Shown one piece after another: positions 23,454 through 34,539 of a DNA stretch of 64,000 nucleotides; position 1 is the stretch's first letter; the number at the start of each line of letters is the position of its first letter. The stretch lies in the NCBI GenBank assembly GCA_947179485.1, contig OX359249.1:248001-312000 (forward strand). The letters run 5' to 3'. The position numbers and the translations under genes were made by a program. The notes beneath the pieces are model-generated. The model had not been told where the DNA came from. It searched no databases and saw only the letters and a program-made list of their open reading frames with translations. Origin of the DNA: Allacma fusca (lineage: Eukaryota; Arthropoda; Collembola; Symphypleona; Sminthuridae).

Positions 23454-26345
23454 TTAAACCTTACTTCGCACTTTTCCCTTGTGTGCCCTGAAGTTGTCAA
23501 CCCATGTCTTCTTCACCGACGATATGATCTCAAAAAGATAAAATCTTACAACATTAAAATCATGAGAGGAAAACATTTATATCGCAGTTCATAAGCAAAT
23601 TTTATAGCAACCCATTTCAATGGAGCAGGTATTGAAATGTTGGACATTTTTTCTGACCGGAAGATTATTTGTTGAAGTTACCAGGCGACCATTGGTTGTC
23701 ATGGGTAGGGTATGTCGATAGAAAATGCCCGCCCATTTATCTAGTTTTGGGTCCGATGGCCAGCTTTTGAAAATACTGTTTTTGGCCATAATTATGGTTC
23801 AAATTCCTTGTGATTATGAAAACAAATGCTAAGCACCAAAACTGAATCATTAGCTTAGATTCAGTGTAACAGCAGAAACCGTGACAGCCAATTCAATTTA
23901 TTTTCAATGTTGTAGGACAGAGATGTCCAAATGACTCCGCCTAGCCGATATCCTTACTACATTTAAAATTTGGACCGAGCCTACAAATATGCCTGCTTTT
24001 TAAAGGCCGAATTAGTGAGTCTAGAGCCTACCCTAGATCCTTCTTATAAGGAAATTTTATATATAAGTTATAAGCCTACATTTTTTGACAAAATAGCTCA
24101 GTTTATTCTAGACACTTTCTACATTCCTGATACTTTCCACTACTAAAATGCGCTAATAATTACAAACCCGGCCTCAAGTTCCGGGTGTATGGGGTCGGAA
24201 TGAAATATATTCTGAGTTTAGTTACCTTGGCCAAAGACCGTAAGAGCACAACACTGTCGATCTCACCTTGGTTTGCGCCGAATATAGTACCAAATGTTTA
24301 CAACGTTGGTCAAAAGGCATGTAGCACTTAAAAATTCACAAACTAAATACCATAAGAAACATTTTTCATAGTCACTAAAGAAGACAATTGTGAATGTGCT
24401 ACTGGCTGACAGCATGACATAGTAAATCCCGTTTTAAAATTTGAATTGTGCTCAAACTCGAGTTTAAACTCCTGTTTAGTGAATATTTAGAACTAAATGG
24501 TGAGGTTTCGATGTTAAAACGCACGAGCTTTTGACACCTGATAAGCACCACAACATATACAATCTGGAAGTATCAGGCGAAGATTGTTATTTACCCATCC
24601 TAAATGCCATTATATGGAGATGGCATACTTCAGTAGCCTTAGCTTATATATATGCCTATAATTCTACGACGGCTAAGCCTACCTATTTTGCAGGCTAGGT
24701 TTTAGCGTATAATGCTGCACCCCAAGTAGAAAAGTTAATACATTGAACGTAAATACATCGGGAATTTCTGACGTAAGAACGTAAAAAGAACGTAAAAATA
24801 ATGCGTTTAATCTAGGCAAAAATGTCCGCTTCAAAGAGGACAGAACAACGCAAAATTTTAACGATAATTTACGGTATGAAGCTCGTTAAATAAACGTGCG
24901 CAAATAACGTTTGATATATTATTCCATTTTACCTAGAATAAATTATGTCTTACAGTTGCACGATACAATTAAATAAAATTTAGTGTCTTATAAATCCACG
25001 TTTAATCCATAAACATTTTCAGTAAGACTAAAAGCTTTTAAAGTAAGCTGTAATATGTTTAAAATGATTATATAAAAAAGATGTCAATTATAGTCGTCTG
25101 AGAACGCTCCTTTGCAAGTAGCATCGCGCCCTGGAGCCGTTTTTAGCCAGTATATATTTAGCCATTTCTTCCATACTCTTATGAGTTGCATCAGGAAAAA
25201 TTATACGAACTGAACCTGTGTGATTGAATATTGTAAATTAATTAATTTTTTGTTTTAGTGGGGTTTAATATTGTTGAAAAGTTGGATGCTTTAAAACGTA
25301 TAAATATTCCAAAAGATAAACAGGGTGCTAACCTTTCAAAAGTTAAACAATATTGCCAAACTTCAACAATCGTACTTTGGCGGTTTGGTTTTTTTCACTA
25401 TTCCTTTCCAATTCATCTTAGCTGCTAAACTGCCCTGGAACATATCCGCCAATGCTCGCTTCGCAGCTTCATCTTCACTTTTTCCTCCAGTTTTTGATAA
25501 AAACTGAACCCACAATTGAAATATTGAAAATTGATTATTTGAAAAATTGATTTCAAACATCAGTACGATTGGTACAATATAATTTTTAAACACCCAAAAT
25601 GTCTAGCACGAATAAGTTAATTATTTGAAACTGAAAATTTCTTCATTAAAATTGCAAACCAAAGTTTCGAGTTGATCGGCTTCCCCAACAATGGCATTCA
25701 ACAAATTTACTTCCCCCAGTGATTTCACAGGCAACCTTGGGCAATTTGTCGGAAACTATCCCCACCGGAAGAATGGTGAAACCCTTCAAAGCATTCTGAA
25801 TTGCATCAATCTTTCTCTCCATTCTTTCCATTCGGCGAAAAATTACCTTTTGGAATGCTGCAAAGAACAAATTAAAAAAGTATTTCAAACAAACCTGCAT
25901 ACAGTTGGAGTGATACAGGGCAATTATAATTTATCAATAATAATTACGTATATCACTGAGTTCGTTGTTATGACAGTTGGAAGAATCCTCATAAAAATTT
26001 GAAACAACTACCCCTGAGCTTTCAGATGTATGCTTGGAGGACGAAGATGTCTGGACAATGTCAATGACAAAAGGTTGGCTTCCATTTGTGAAGCTTACCT
26101 GAGAAGTTACAAGTTGAGGAAGCCCGTTCTCAAAATCAATGTGGGGTGCCTTTGCTAAGGAATTTACCCTTTTCCGTTTGGGTAGTAATTTCGCACCGAT
26201 CGGAATCCTCTGAACTGGATTGTGGTCTAGTAAACATTTTAGGCATTTAGGTCGGATTGGAGACACTTCTAATCGCGTTATCAGATTCTTCATTTCCAGT
26301 CGATTCAACCAAATAGCGATCCCCATCCATAGCCCTCCCAACTGC
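23454..26345 (-). CDS. DUF4806-domain gene, possibly decayed
   Basis: The pieces of a DUF4806 domain, a family of unknown function common in arthropods, are spread over the minus strand. Seen: a coiled, charged stretch from 25857 (acceptor TTTGCAG) with MERMERKIDAIQ; the domain's first half, LPVKSLGEVNLLN to NEEIF, at about 25740-25640; the core QLWVQFLSKTGGKSEDEAAKRAL to MNWKGIV at 25518-25376, ending at a GTACG donor; and a C-terminal piece FYLFEIISSVKKTWVDNF at 23544-23454 with stop. Upstream, 26341-25950 is open and lysine- and serine-rich, with a good donor at 26098. The coiled segment and the domain's first half lie in different frames with no normal-sized intron between them. No acceptor fits the core exon cleanly. 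It may be a pseudogene, or the assembly may have an indel. Domain assignment is from recalled consensus. Confidence 0.45.
23700..23925. repeat. Dispersed repeat, copy 2
   Basis: The counterpart of 10770-11090, in the same orientation. It lies in the long intron of the DUF4806 gene. Confidence 0.65.
23926..25370. other. Long intron of the DUF4806 gene
   Basis: AT-rich DNA with no recognised exon or element. If the gene model is right, this is the 3' part of a 1.8-kb intron. Confidence 0.4.
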
Positions 26346-26796
26346 TATTTGTACCTGGCTATTTGTACACGGGTACATATGTGTATACGCGTAGGATATG
26401 CGGACACCGTTATGATAGGGTGATGCACGGGGGTCCGCACATCCTTGGACGTTGGACAGTAACATCATGCTTAATAACTTTTAAAACGACAATAGGACAT
26501 TTTATATAATTTGGTATTTTGTTAGCAATAATATGTACAACGTGTGTAGCAAGTTTCATTGCGCTCCTCCGAAAACTTTACCCGCAAATACCTTAAAGGT
26601 TGAGGGGTCTATAACATACGTTTCTAGGTAACGTTTGACCTGGTGTCATAGCAGGGGTCGCTTATAATTTTGTATATTTTCAGAATGTGGTGATTATCCT
26701 ATACTAGAAAAGTAGCCCGCTCCGCAGATGTTGTACTATAAGAGGATTAGATTCCAGTAAAACCACTCATTTCAAATAGTTTACATTACATCACAT
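26346..26796. other. Upstream of the DUF4806 gene
   Basis: No gene was recognised beyond a possible upstream coding stretch on the minus strand around 26250-26360 (acidic, ending at an acceptor-like CAG). The remainder is unassigned DNA before the hAT-like end at 26797. Confidence 0.4.
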
Positions 26797-26883
26797 CAGT
26801 GCTCGGACTGGGTACTGGTAATACTCGGGTAAATAGGTACGGGTACAGATATGGGTACTACCCGGGTACAGAAGTTGCGTACT
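26797..26883. mobile_element. GTACCCG-word hAT-like element, left end only
   Basis: It starts CAGTGCTCGGACTGGGTAC and continues in GGTACGGGTACAG words. It is cut at about 26883 by the LTR element. The right end was not found. Confidence 0.65.
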
Positions 26884-27218
26884 GAAGAGGATGAGAACAA
26901 GTCATAATGTATGAGAGGCATAATTGACATTGGTTATGTAATGTAAGATGTAAATGATCAGGTGACAATGTAAACTATTCTATTTAGATGTAGTGAACTG
27001 AGGTAAAACTATGTAAACTAACTTCCTTATCACTTGGTAAAGTTTTCCTTTGTAGCTCTCTACAAAGTATAAACTACATAGTCTGTGATTGACTCTCCTC
27101 CGAATAGGAATAAAACTAAACCTAAAGAAGTCAATGCTAAGAATACTATGCTCATTTATTCATTGCATATCCTAACTCTACTGAGAGGGCATTAAAGAAC
27201 TAAGCAACATACACTACA
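26884..27218 (+). repeat. Putative 5' LTR
   Basis: The stretch begins TGAAGAGG and ends ACTACA, with AATAAA at about 27109. It is followed one base later by TGGCGATCCTGCCGAGG, which fits a primer-binding site (TGG complements tRNA CCA). The tRNA was not identified. No 3' LTR was found, so the call rests on TG...CA, the primer site and the gag ORF downstream. Confidence 0.55.
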
Positions 27219-27401
27219 GTGGCGATCCTGCCGAGGATATGCCAAGGATTTATTTTCTCAAATTCAAAAAGTTCAAAAAAAATAGTAATAATACAAAATT
27301 TTTTTTTCACTCAACATTGGAAAAACTATTTTGATTTTTTATATAGAACATTGCGTTCAGGCTGGATAGCTGGAACAGTTTTGTTTTAACAAAATAGCAA
27401 A

Positions 27402-28229
27402 ATGAGCTCCACAGGTTCAAACAATGACACAATGAGTACAGAGGAATTTGAAAAATTAGTAAAGGAAATAGAAATAAAGCATAGGGCTCTAAAAGCAGTC
27501 ACAGAAGGAGTGTACCCACAGGATTACGCGGGAACAAAGTTCGATGACACGCAAACTCCGCTATTAAGAGCATTGGTCAAGATAAGCGAAAAGTTATTGG
27601 ATCATTACAAGGCTCCTTTCCCCAAAGTCAAGGCTAAGGATAAAGCCCAGACTATAGTGCTGGGAGGAAATCTCAAAAACGAAGTTCCTATATTTGATCC
27701 TCAAGTAGTTTCAGGAGCCAATTTCTTGAAAAAAGTGGAGAGATTTTTTAAGATGAAAGGGATAGTGGAGGAGCACTGGATAGATGTCGTTGCGTTAATG
27801 TTAAAGGGAGATCAGGAATCTTGGTTCGAATGGAAGCAGGATTGTTTCTCGGACTGGGATGACTTTAAAGATGCCTTTTTAAACAAATACGACTCTGAAG
27901 AGCAACACATAGCTCGAAAAACATTACTGTATACCAGAAAGCAGAAGGTAACAGAGCCGTTTGAAGCGTTTGCATGGGAAATGGCAAATTTGCACAATCA
28001 AGTGCACCCCAACGCAAATGAAGAGGACATAGTAACACAAGTCAGAGAGGCACTTTATCCTGAAATTCGACATGAGTTGATGAATATAGCACCACTTACA
28101 ATGGATAATCTCATTTCTCAAGGGAAAACGGCATTAACCAGTCTTCGCATGATGGAGACAGTGAGAGGATATAAGACCTCCAGATTACCTCCGGTTTCAA
28201 ATACCATACACTTCAAGGTGCACGTGTGA
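27402..28229 (+). CDS. Retrotransposon Gag (Ty3/Metaviridae-type), capsid part
   Basis: 275 aa open frame that looks like an LTR retrotransposon Gag. It has a retrotrans_gag-type block (SWFEWKQDCFSDWDDFKDAF, then EPFEAFAWEMANLHNQV and LYPEIRHEL) at about residues 140-240. It would form the capsid of an intracellular particle. The frame ends at 28229. A nucleocapsid zinc knuckle continues in the +1 frame just after it, so the copy is broken or shifted here. No protease, RT or integrase follows. Confidence 0.85.
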   Translation: MSSTGSNNDTMSTEEFEKLVKEIEIKHRALKAVTEGVYPQDYAGTKFDDTQTPLLRALVKISEKLLDHYKAPFPKVKAKDKAQTIVLGGNLKNEVPIFDPQVVSGANFLKKVERFFKMKGIVEEHWIDVVALMLKGDQESWFEWKQDCFSDWDDFKDAFLNKYDSEEQHIARKTLLYTRKQKVTEPFEAFAWEMANLHNQVHPNANEEDIVTQVREALYPEIRHELMNIAPLTMDNLISQGKTALTSLRMMETVRGYKTSRLPPVSNTIHFKVHV

Positions 28230-28230
28230 A

Positions 28231-28508
28231 ATATGTAAAGCTGAAGTTGACAAGTCCAAGATAGATTCCACATCCAATGCAAAAGGGGAAATTGACAAGA
28301 TCAAGGCAAATGACAATACCAGTGGCTTTGTCAAATCAAATGGGAGCGGGCGAGGCGGTCATAACTCCAGAGGGACATTCAGGGGCAAATCTAATGCCAA
28401 CACAGGAAACAAGTCAAATGCAAAAGGCAGTGACAAGTGTTTTTTATGCGACAAAGCAGGGCATATTGCCCGATTTTGCCCGGATAAAAAGAAAGTGCTG
28501 TCGATAAT
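28231..28508 (+). pseudogene. Gag nucleocapsid remnant with CCHC zinc knuckle, shifted frame
   Basis: In the frame one base off the preceding Gag ORF, the sequence stays open and encodes lysine/serine/asparagine-rich text. A CCHC knuckle of the CX2CX4HX4C type (CFLCDKAGHIARFC) lies at 28438-28479. This is the usual C-terminal part of Gag. After about 28508 the sequence no longer resembles gag. A single indel near 28205-28227 would explain the split. Confidence 0.65.
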
Positions 28509-28739
28509 TAAGATGATGAATTCGCTGAGCAGAGCGGTACATAAGCTAGCTGTACTACAGCAAGGTACCTGGCTTCCTTTAAAGCCACGAGTGGTATGGG
28601 CTACTCCATCTGTAAAGGCGGCTGGGTTTTTTGACACCCATAATTCAAGGCTGAATACGAGCCCATCTGTAACCTCAACGCTGGCTTCTGTCTCCTGTTC
28701 TTCGGCTCCGATTTCTACCTCCAATTAATCACCTGTTGT

Positions 28740-30047
28740 TTGGACTACATTACAATGTGTGCCTCCCCGAAAGTTTGTGGAGTGTGTCAATTAAAGCCAC
28801 GAAAAAATGTGCTTTTGCTTTATTGTTGTAATTGTCTATGTTTGTTTCATAGAAAATGTCTTAATGTGAGTCTGTCAGTTTACAGAAGTATTGATGTGGA
28901 TCTTTGGCTTTGTAGTGTGTGTGTGAATAAGGATTCTAGCCTGTTTAATAGCAGTATTATAAATCCAGAATTTATGATAGAAACAAGTATAGAGGTTCCG
29001 TGTACGACATTGAAGGTACATACTCTTAATCAAAAAATTGTTCATATGTTATATCTGAATATTAACTGTTTCTCCATTCATAAAGTGGAAGAGCTAAAAT
29101 TGATTATGAGTGATCAGACTATTGACATTGCCGCATTGGTAGAGACATTTTTCGATGAAAACACAAATCTAAATCTTTACAGTATAACAGGATATAACAC
29201 AGTATTTAAGAATCGAAGTGGCAATAAGAAAGGAGGAGGAATATTACTGTACTTGCATAAAAGAGTCCGATATAATGTTATTGATATGAATGTAGAACGT
29301 TTTAACTCAGGCGTTGAACTCCTTGCCTGTAAAGTGGGCTTGACAGAGTTTCAAACAATTGTCCTTATTACCATTTACAGACCTCCGTCAGGATCAATAG
29401 AAAAGTTTCTCATGTTCTTGAGCAATTTACTTGAAAAGATAGCTGAGATTAAATATACATGCATAATTACAGGCGACATTAATGTAGATTTATCCAACTC
29501 CACACTTGAAACGGTCAAACTTTTAACATGCCTTAGTATGTATGATTATAAGCAAATAATAAATGTACAAACTAGACGGACTTGTGGAAAGCGTATGTCA
29601 AGTTCACTAATAGATCATTTATATGTACCCAATGCATTGTGCTTAGACTGTAGCATTCATACTACAGGTTTGTCTGACCATGATTATGTACGTCTAAATT
29701 ATAGCTTTAAAAAGACCACGGCACATGTTGTAAAAGAGATAGTTACCCGTGATCTTAAAAATATGAATGGGAATTTATTTAATGCTGAATTATGTAAACT
29801 CGGCTGGGACTTTCTGTTAAATGGTAAATATGACGTCGATTTTGTTTACAATGTGATATCCACGACAGTGAGGGTGCTCATTGAAGACTTTGTTGAAACA
29901 AAACGAAAGCGTGTAAGGTCTAACACAAAGTCTTGGGTAACTAATGATATACGTTTGCTGATTAAAGATAGGGATAGGGCAAAGAAATACGCCTGTATGT
30001 ATGGCTGCACGGACATGTGGAGTAAATACAGTAAAACCTGTATATAA
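28740..30047 (+). CDS. LINE ORF2, N-terminal part: PHD finger plus AP-type endonuclease
   Basis: 435 aa. A PHD-type finger lies at residues 13-61 (Cys 13, 16, 29/30, 32, His 37, Cys 40, 58, 61). It is followed by an endonuclease/exonuclease/phosphatase domain from about residue 100 with LNINC, VETFFDE, TGDINVD and the SDHDYV signature. This is the layout of CR1/L2-like non-LTR elements, in which the endonuclease nicks the target for reverse transcription. The RT domain is missing: the frame runs into the terminal repeat of a Tigger-like element at 30029 and stops seven codons later. The 5' UTR probably starts between 28508 and 28740. Inferred dead copy. Confidence 0.85.
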   Translation: MDYITMCASPKVCGVCQLKPRKNVLLLYCCNCLCLFHRKCLNVSLSVYRSIDVDLWLCSVCVNKDSSLFNSSIINPEFMIETSIEVPCTTLKVHTLNQKIVHMLYLNINCFSIHKVEELKLIMSDQTIDIAALVETFFDENTNLNLYSITGYNTVFKNRSGNKKGGGILLYLHKRVRYNVIDMNVERFNSGVELLACKVGLTEFQTIVLITIYRPPSGSIEKFLMFLSNLLEKIAEIKYTCIITGDINVDLSNSTLETVKLLTCLSMYDYKQIINVQTRRTCGKRMSSSLIDHLYVPNALCLDCSIHTTGLSDHDYVRLNYSFKKTTAHVVKEIVTRDLKNMNGNLFNAELCKLGWDFLLNGKYDVDFVYNVISTTVRVLIEDFVETKRKRVRSNTKSWVTNDIRLLIKDRDRAKKYACMYGCTDMWSKYSKTCI

Positions 30048-30916
30048 TGGTTTTCCTAGGGACGCCAAAATTTGACCACTATAGACAGGGACCACTGTAT
30101 AAACATATAGTGGTCAGAAGTCACTATATAAACACATACATATAGAGGCATACCAGCACGAATCCCTGCAAGTTTTAATTGCATGAGTTATTGAAAATCA
30201 GCAGTTTAATACTTTTTTAAAATAATAGCTGAAATTTTTCTGCTTCAGACTTTGAATTTTTTGCAATGAATGTTGTAATTGATAAACGCTGCAGTGACTT
30301 TCAAAGCACACCGTGTCTTGAGGCAGGTGTGAGGACTGTAACTTCTGTATAATCATTACTAGATTATTTGAAAACTTACAAAACAAGTAGTTTTTATTTT
30401 AAAATGATTAAAAGCACATAAATTAAAACAATAACTAATTGAAAATACTTCAATTCACCAACCAGAAGCACAGTACTTAAATATAATGGAATCAATGAAT
30501 TAACATTTAATACATATACATACAATATAAAACCGCTGCAAATAAAAACGTGGTTCAAATGCATAATTGAACCCTCCCATAGAATGGTTTCCTGTCAATA
30601 GTGGTCAAGTTTTGATTCCCGGTCCCACCTCCTATCCTTTATCATAGGGAATTTCCTCTATATAATGGTTTTCTATATAGTGGTAACCTGCTCATAGTGG
30701 TCTAATGACCAATCCCCTTCAGTTAAAAATACAGCTTGGAGTACCTGTATATAGTGGTCCACCAGTCAGAACGAAGGGATAAAACTCGCGCAACCCCAAA
30801 CCAATGACACAACTGCTTGAATTTAGTTCAATTATGCATTTGAACCACGTTTTTATTTGCAGCGGTTTTATATTGTATGTATATGTATTAAATGTTAATT
30901 CATTGATTCCATTATA
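30029..30916. mobile_element. Rearranged Tigger-like element(s) with a perfect 90-bp inverted repeat
   Basis: CAGTAAAACCTGTATATAATGG starts at 30029 after TA (30027-30028), inside the LINE ORF. The first half matches the element at 730-1426 in reverse orientation; from about 30572 the sequence matches the same element in forward orientation. The blocks 30482-30571 and 30827-30916 are exact reverse complements of each other. TATAGTGG words recur. Confidence 0.75.
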
Positions 30917-31495
30917 CAGTAAAACTTGTCTATAATGGTTTCTCTAGGGGAAAGAAAATTTGACCACTATTAACAGGGACCATTGTGCCGGATATAGTGG
31001 TCCTAACCACTATATACAGTACTTCAAATTAAATAATTCTCACGCACAATTAATGCATTAATGTTTACTCAGTATGCAATATTTTATTAGCAATTACACT
31101 TTATTACAGTAATTACTAATTTTTGAATGCTTTAGACTTTTAACATTGTTCCCTGCGAGAAATTCTTGAAGAAAATGTACAAATTGGAGGGACGTTAACT
31201 CAAGACGTCATAATTGTAATTCCCTTTAAAATAGCTTCGAAAACCAATCATACTGAGCACACTTTAGCACCACGCCAAGCCTCAACACAAGAAATGCATG
31301 TTATGAAATGTGCATGACGTTTTTGAAGTTGTCTAACTTCGCGCGATTTAAATTTACACCGATGTTTATTCGGACCACTGTATGCAGAGTTGAAAGCCTG
31401 CATTTCTATACGAATGGTCAAAAATCCAAGTCCATAATTGACAGGGGACCACTATATAAAAAACTATTATAAGCGGGGTGTACGTAATGGTAAAA
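30917..31495. mobile_element. Further Tigger-like left end, runs into gap
   Basis: CAGTAAAACTTGTCTATAATGG follows TA at 30915-30916. CCACTATATAC words occur near 31010 and again near 31447. The element cannot be closed because of the N gap. Confidence 0.6.
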
Positions 31496-31695
31496 NNNNN
31501 NNNNNNNNNNNNNNNNNNNNNNNNNNNNNNNNNNNNNNNNNNNNNNNNNNNNNNNNNNNNNNNNNNNNNNNNNNNNNNNNNNNNNNNNNNNNNNNNNNNN
31601 NNNNNNNNNNNNNNNNNNNNNNNNNNNNNNNNNNNNNNNNNNNNNNNNNNNNNNNNNNNNNNNNNNNNNNNNNNNNNNNNNNNNNNNNNNNNNNN
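31496..31695. other. Assembly gap, 200 N
   Basis: Exactly 200 N. Both flanks are repetitive, so the true size is unknown. Confidence 1.
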
Positions 31696-31885
31696 TGCCT
31701 CTGACCCACTAGTTGACCTGTACAGGTCAAATCATTTACCATAAGGTCACGGGCAAAAGTGACAATTTTGGGGTCGGATATTTGTTAAACCTCATCTACA
31801 CATGGTGTAGAACAATGTTTAAATGGACCACTTGTGCCTCTGACCCACTAGTTGACCTGTGCAGGTCAAGTCATTTACCATAGTG
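31696..31885. repeat. Tandem repeat with 139-bp period next to the gap
   Basis: A block beginning TGCCTCTGACCCACTAGTT and ending CATTTACCATA occurs at 31696 and again, with three changes or so, at 31835. The gap on the left probably contains more copies. Confidence 0.75.
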
Positions 31886-32733
31886 GCTTCAGCATATACA
31901 ATTCTAAAAGCGGTTGTACGTATTTTAATAAAAATATTCGCACTGATTCAAAAAATTATTAAATACAGCGTTTCATAAATCCGTTTTGTAAAAATGAGTA
32001 CATTGCCATTTTGTCTCAATATTCAAAAACATTTTTATGAACTTACTGTAATATTACTATAAATATGTATTATTGCATTTTTTCAGGCAAAACGTATTAA
32101 TAGGTGTTATTTTTCTTCCCATTGACACTATGTTCAGAGAGTGCACCGTATTTTGAGCTTGAGGTGACCCACAGCGTGACCTATGTCACGCAGGCCTCAA
32201 ACTTTGATCCGATTGAATTCTCTTGGCCTGTGGGCTTGTCCTGACCGTTTTTGGATAAAATCCAGGTCGTGCGTGATTTCGGCGGAAGGAAGCTCATAGA
32301 GTTATACAATATTATTTCTTGAGCGTTTTTAGAAAGTGAAACTTTCTTATGCACGAGTGTATTCCGTCCGTCCGTCACTACAAAATCTTGTGGTAGCCAT
32401 ATCTTTACAACGAATTGACATACGGACATGTGACTTTTACCAAAATATCGGCCATAAAATCTAGTTGTGCCTTCTGATAACTTCGGCGACAGGTTATCAA
32501 CCGTTTGACCTCAGAAAATTATTTTCTGAATAAAAAATCTTGCATTTGCTATATCTTTCCAATGGATTGACGTCCGGACATTCTACCTTTAGCGAAAAAA
32601 TCCAAATCTATTTCCCTACCTTATTATAAATCTTTTAATACAAGTTTCCCTTTCCTGCACATGCAAACAAAGTTTGCCCAAATCAGTGCAGTGCAGGGAT
32701 TTTTATTTCCCGATTTATGAAGCTGATTTACCA
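31886..32733. other. Unassigned DNA
   Basis: No gene or element ends were recognised. Text such as 'ttgcatttgctatatctttccaatggattgacgtccgga' repeats loosely at 32370-32430 and 32540-32590, suggesting a retroelement tail. Confidence 0.4.
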
Positions 32734-32741
32734 TTTTGTGG

Positions 32742-34439
32742 CAGTACTCGGACTGGGTACAGAAACCGTGTACCCGTACCCGAATATCGGGTACTACAAA
32801 ATGCTGTACCTATACCCGTAACCATACCCGGGTAAATTATTTCAGTACCCGTACCCGTACCTGAAAATACAATGTAGTACCTGTACCCAAAATTTACCCG
32901 TACACGTAATGTACCCAAAACCTGTACCCGTACCCGAGTATCTATTTTGTGTACCCGGGTATTACTCGGGTACTGGAAGTTTGGCCGATTTAAAATCCCC
33001 GACGACATTAGCCTGCCCAGCTGAAAAATTTTAAGTTGTCAATTTTTTGACCTCCATTAAAAGTGTCCGGGATTTTGGAAATTTTCCCTAGGCGTTAAAG
33101 ACATCCTATTTGAATTTTTGGAAAAAATTATTTAAGGCATTTTGGGATTTTTTTAATAAACACTGACGAAATTCAAATCCTACTACCCCAAAATAATAAC
33201 TTGCTGAATGAAATGAAATGTGTTCTCGCTTACTGGAATTGGGACGGATTCTTTAATACTAAACTCTCCATAACTTGCTTTTCAACTTGGAGAACAAGAA
33301 ACAATTTTTTTCCGGCTAATCGAACTCTGTGTATAGAAAATGTTTTACGAAAACATTGAGTTGATCATAATTTTTCCAAGTCAAATATTGCTTTTCAGGA
33401 AATAAATGCGGGAGGCAACATTGAATATTCATTTTATATTACAGCTTTATAAAAAAACATTCGTAAACTGTCTCTCACATTTATGAAGCCCGAGACGGAG
33501 ATTTTCGAAAAATGCAGGCAAAATAGGACTAAAATGCAACCCCATGGAAGTTTTGAACGCCAAGTTCAGATGTCTGTCAAGTTCTTTTAACATCAAAATT
33601 ATCAAGATTAATCAAAGGGACTGAAATATAAATATTGCGTGCAAGGAATGATATTTTTCATTCTAAAATGATATAAATATTCACCTCAATAAATACTCAA
33701 AGTGTCATAAATACCCAGAATTGAAAATGCTCAAATTGCCTGCATAAAATGCCTTGGCGTTTTCCAATGGACAACCCTGGGTACTTGTAACGTTAAGAAA
33801 TGGATCTGCTAATAAATGTATATTTATTCCGATCTTATCTCGTAATACGTCTTCAAATAATTGTAATGTTACGCTCCCAATGAAGCTAATTAAATTGAAT
33901 CCCAAGAACTTCCCTCTTGAAATTCTTCGTTGATGAGCTTCACTATTTAAGTCGATAAACAGATGATTTCACTGATTCTACGCTCTATTTCTTTATTAGA
34001 TTCCTTGGATGAATTATTAGAAGCGTTAGATTGCAACTACCAAGTAATCATAAATGAGACGAAGCCACTTGGCTCTGTCACTAACGCAAGTATCTGTATA
34101 CTACGAAATAAGCAACTCCACGGTTGGTAGGTCTTATTGTTAGCCATAGTAATCCATTCCATCAACAATCCTTGAAGTACCCAAAAATACTCGGGTACAG
34201 CACCCACGGGTACAGGCATTTTACATAGTGATACCCGTACCCATTGGGTACTACCCGATTGCCGCTGAGTGAGTACCCATACCCGTACCCGTACCTGTAC
34301 CCTGTTTATTGCCTAAAATCAAGAGTACGTGGGTAGTACCCACGTACTTGCGAGTACGCATCTTCTGTACCCGGGTAGTACCCATACCTGTACCCGTACC
34401 CATTTACCCGAGTATTACCCGTACCCATTCCGAGCACTG
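32742..34439. mobile_element. GTACCCG-word hAT-like element, 1.7 kb; TSD TTTGTGG(G)
   Basis: The left end is CAGTACTCGGACTGGG; the right end is CATTCCGAGCACTG. TTTGTGG precedes the left end and TTTGTGGG follows the right end. The arms 32750-32975 and 34180-34430 are GTACCCGTACCC words in both orientations. The unrelated interior (32980-34170) has no recognised ORF. The 8-bp duplication is short by one base on the left. Confidence 0.82.
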
Positions 34440-34539
34440 TTTGTGGGCTAACCTGACTTGACACGTGCCTGAATTAGCCAACGGAGGAGGCTTACAATTT
34501 CTAAAAACAATCCTGAATTCACCAAATTTTTTGACGGGG

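Noticed and set aside
26247-26468. Possible extra N-terminal exon of the DUF4806 gene
   Set aside because: An acidic stretch after a CAG acceptor is suggestive, but competing frames are open and none matches a known N-terminal domain, so no exon is claimed.
31438-31744. Open frames spanning the N run
   Set aside because: They consist of unknown residues across the assembly gap and have no support.
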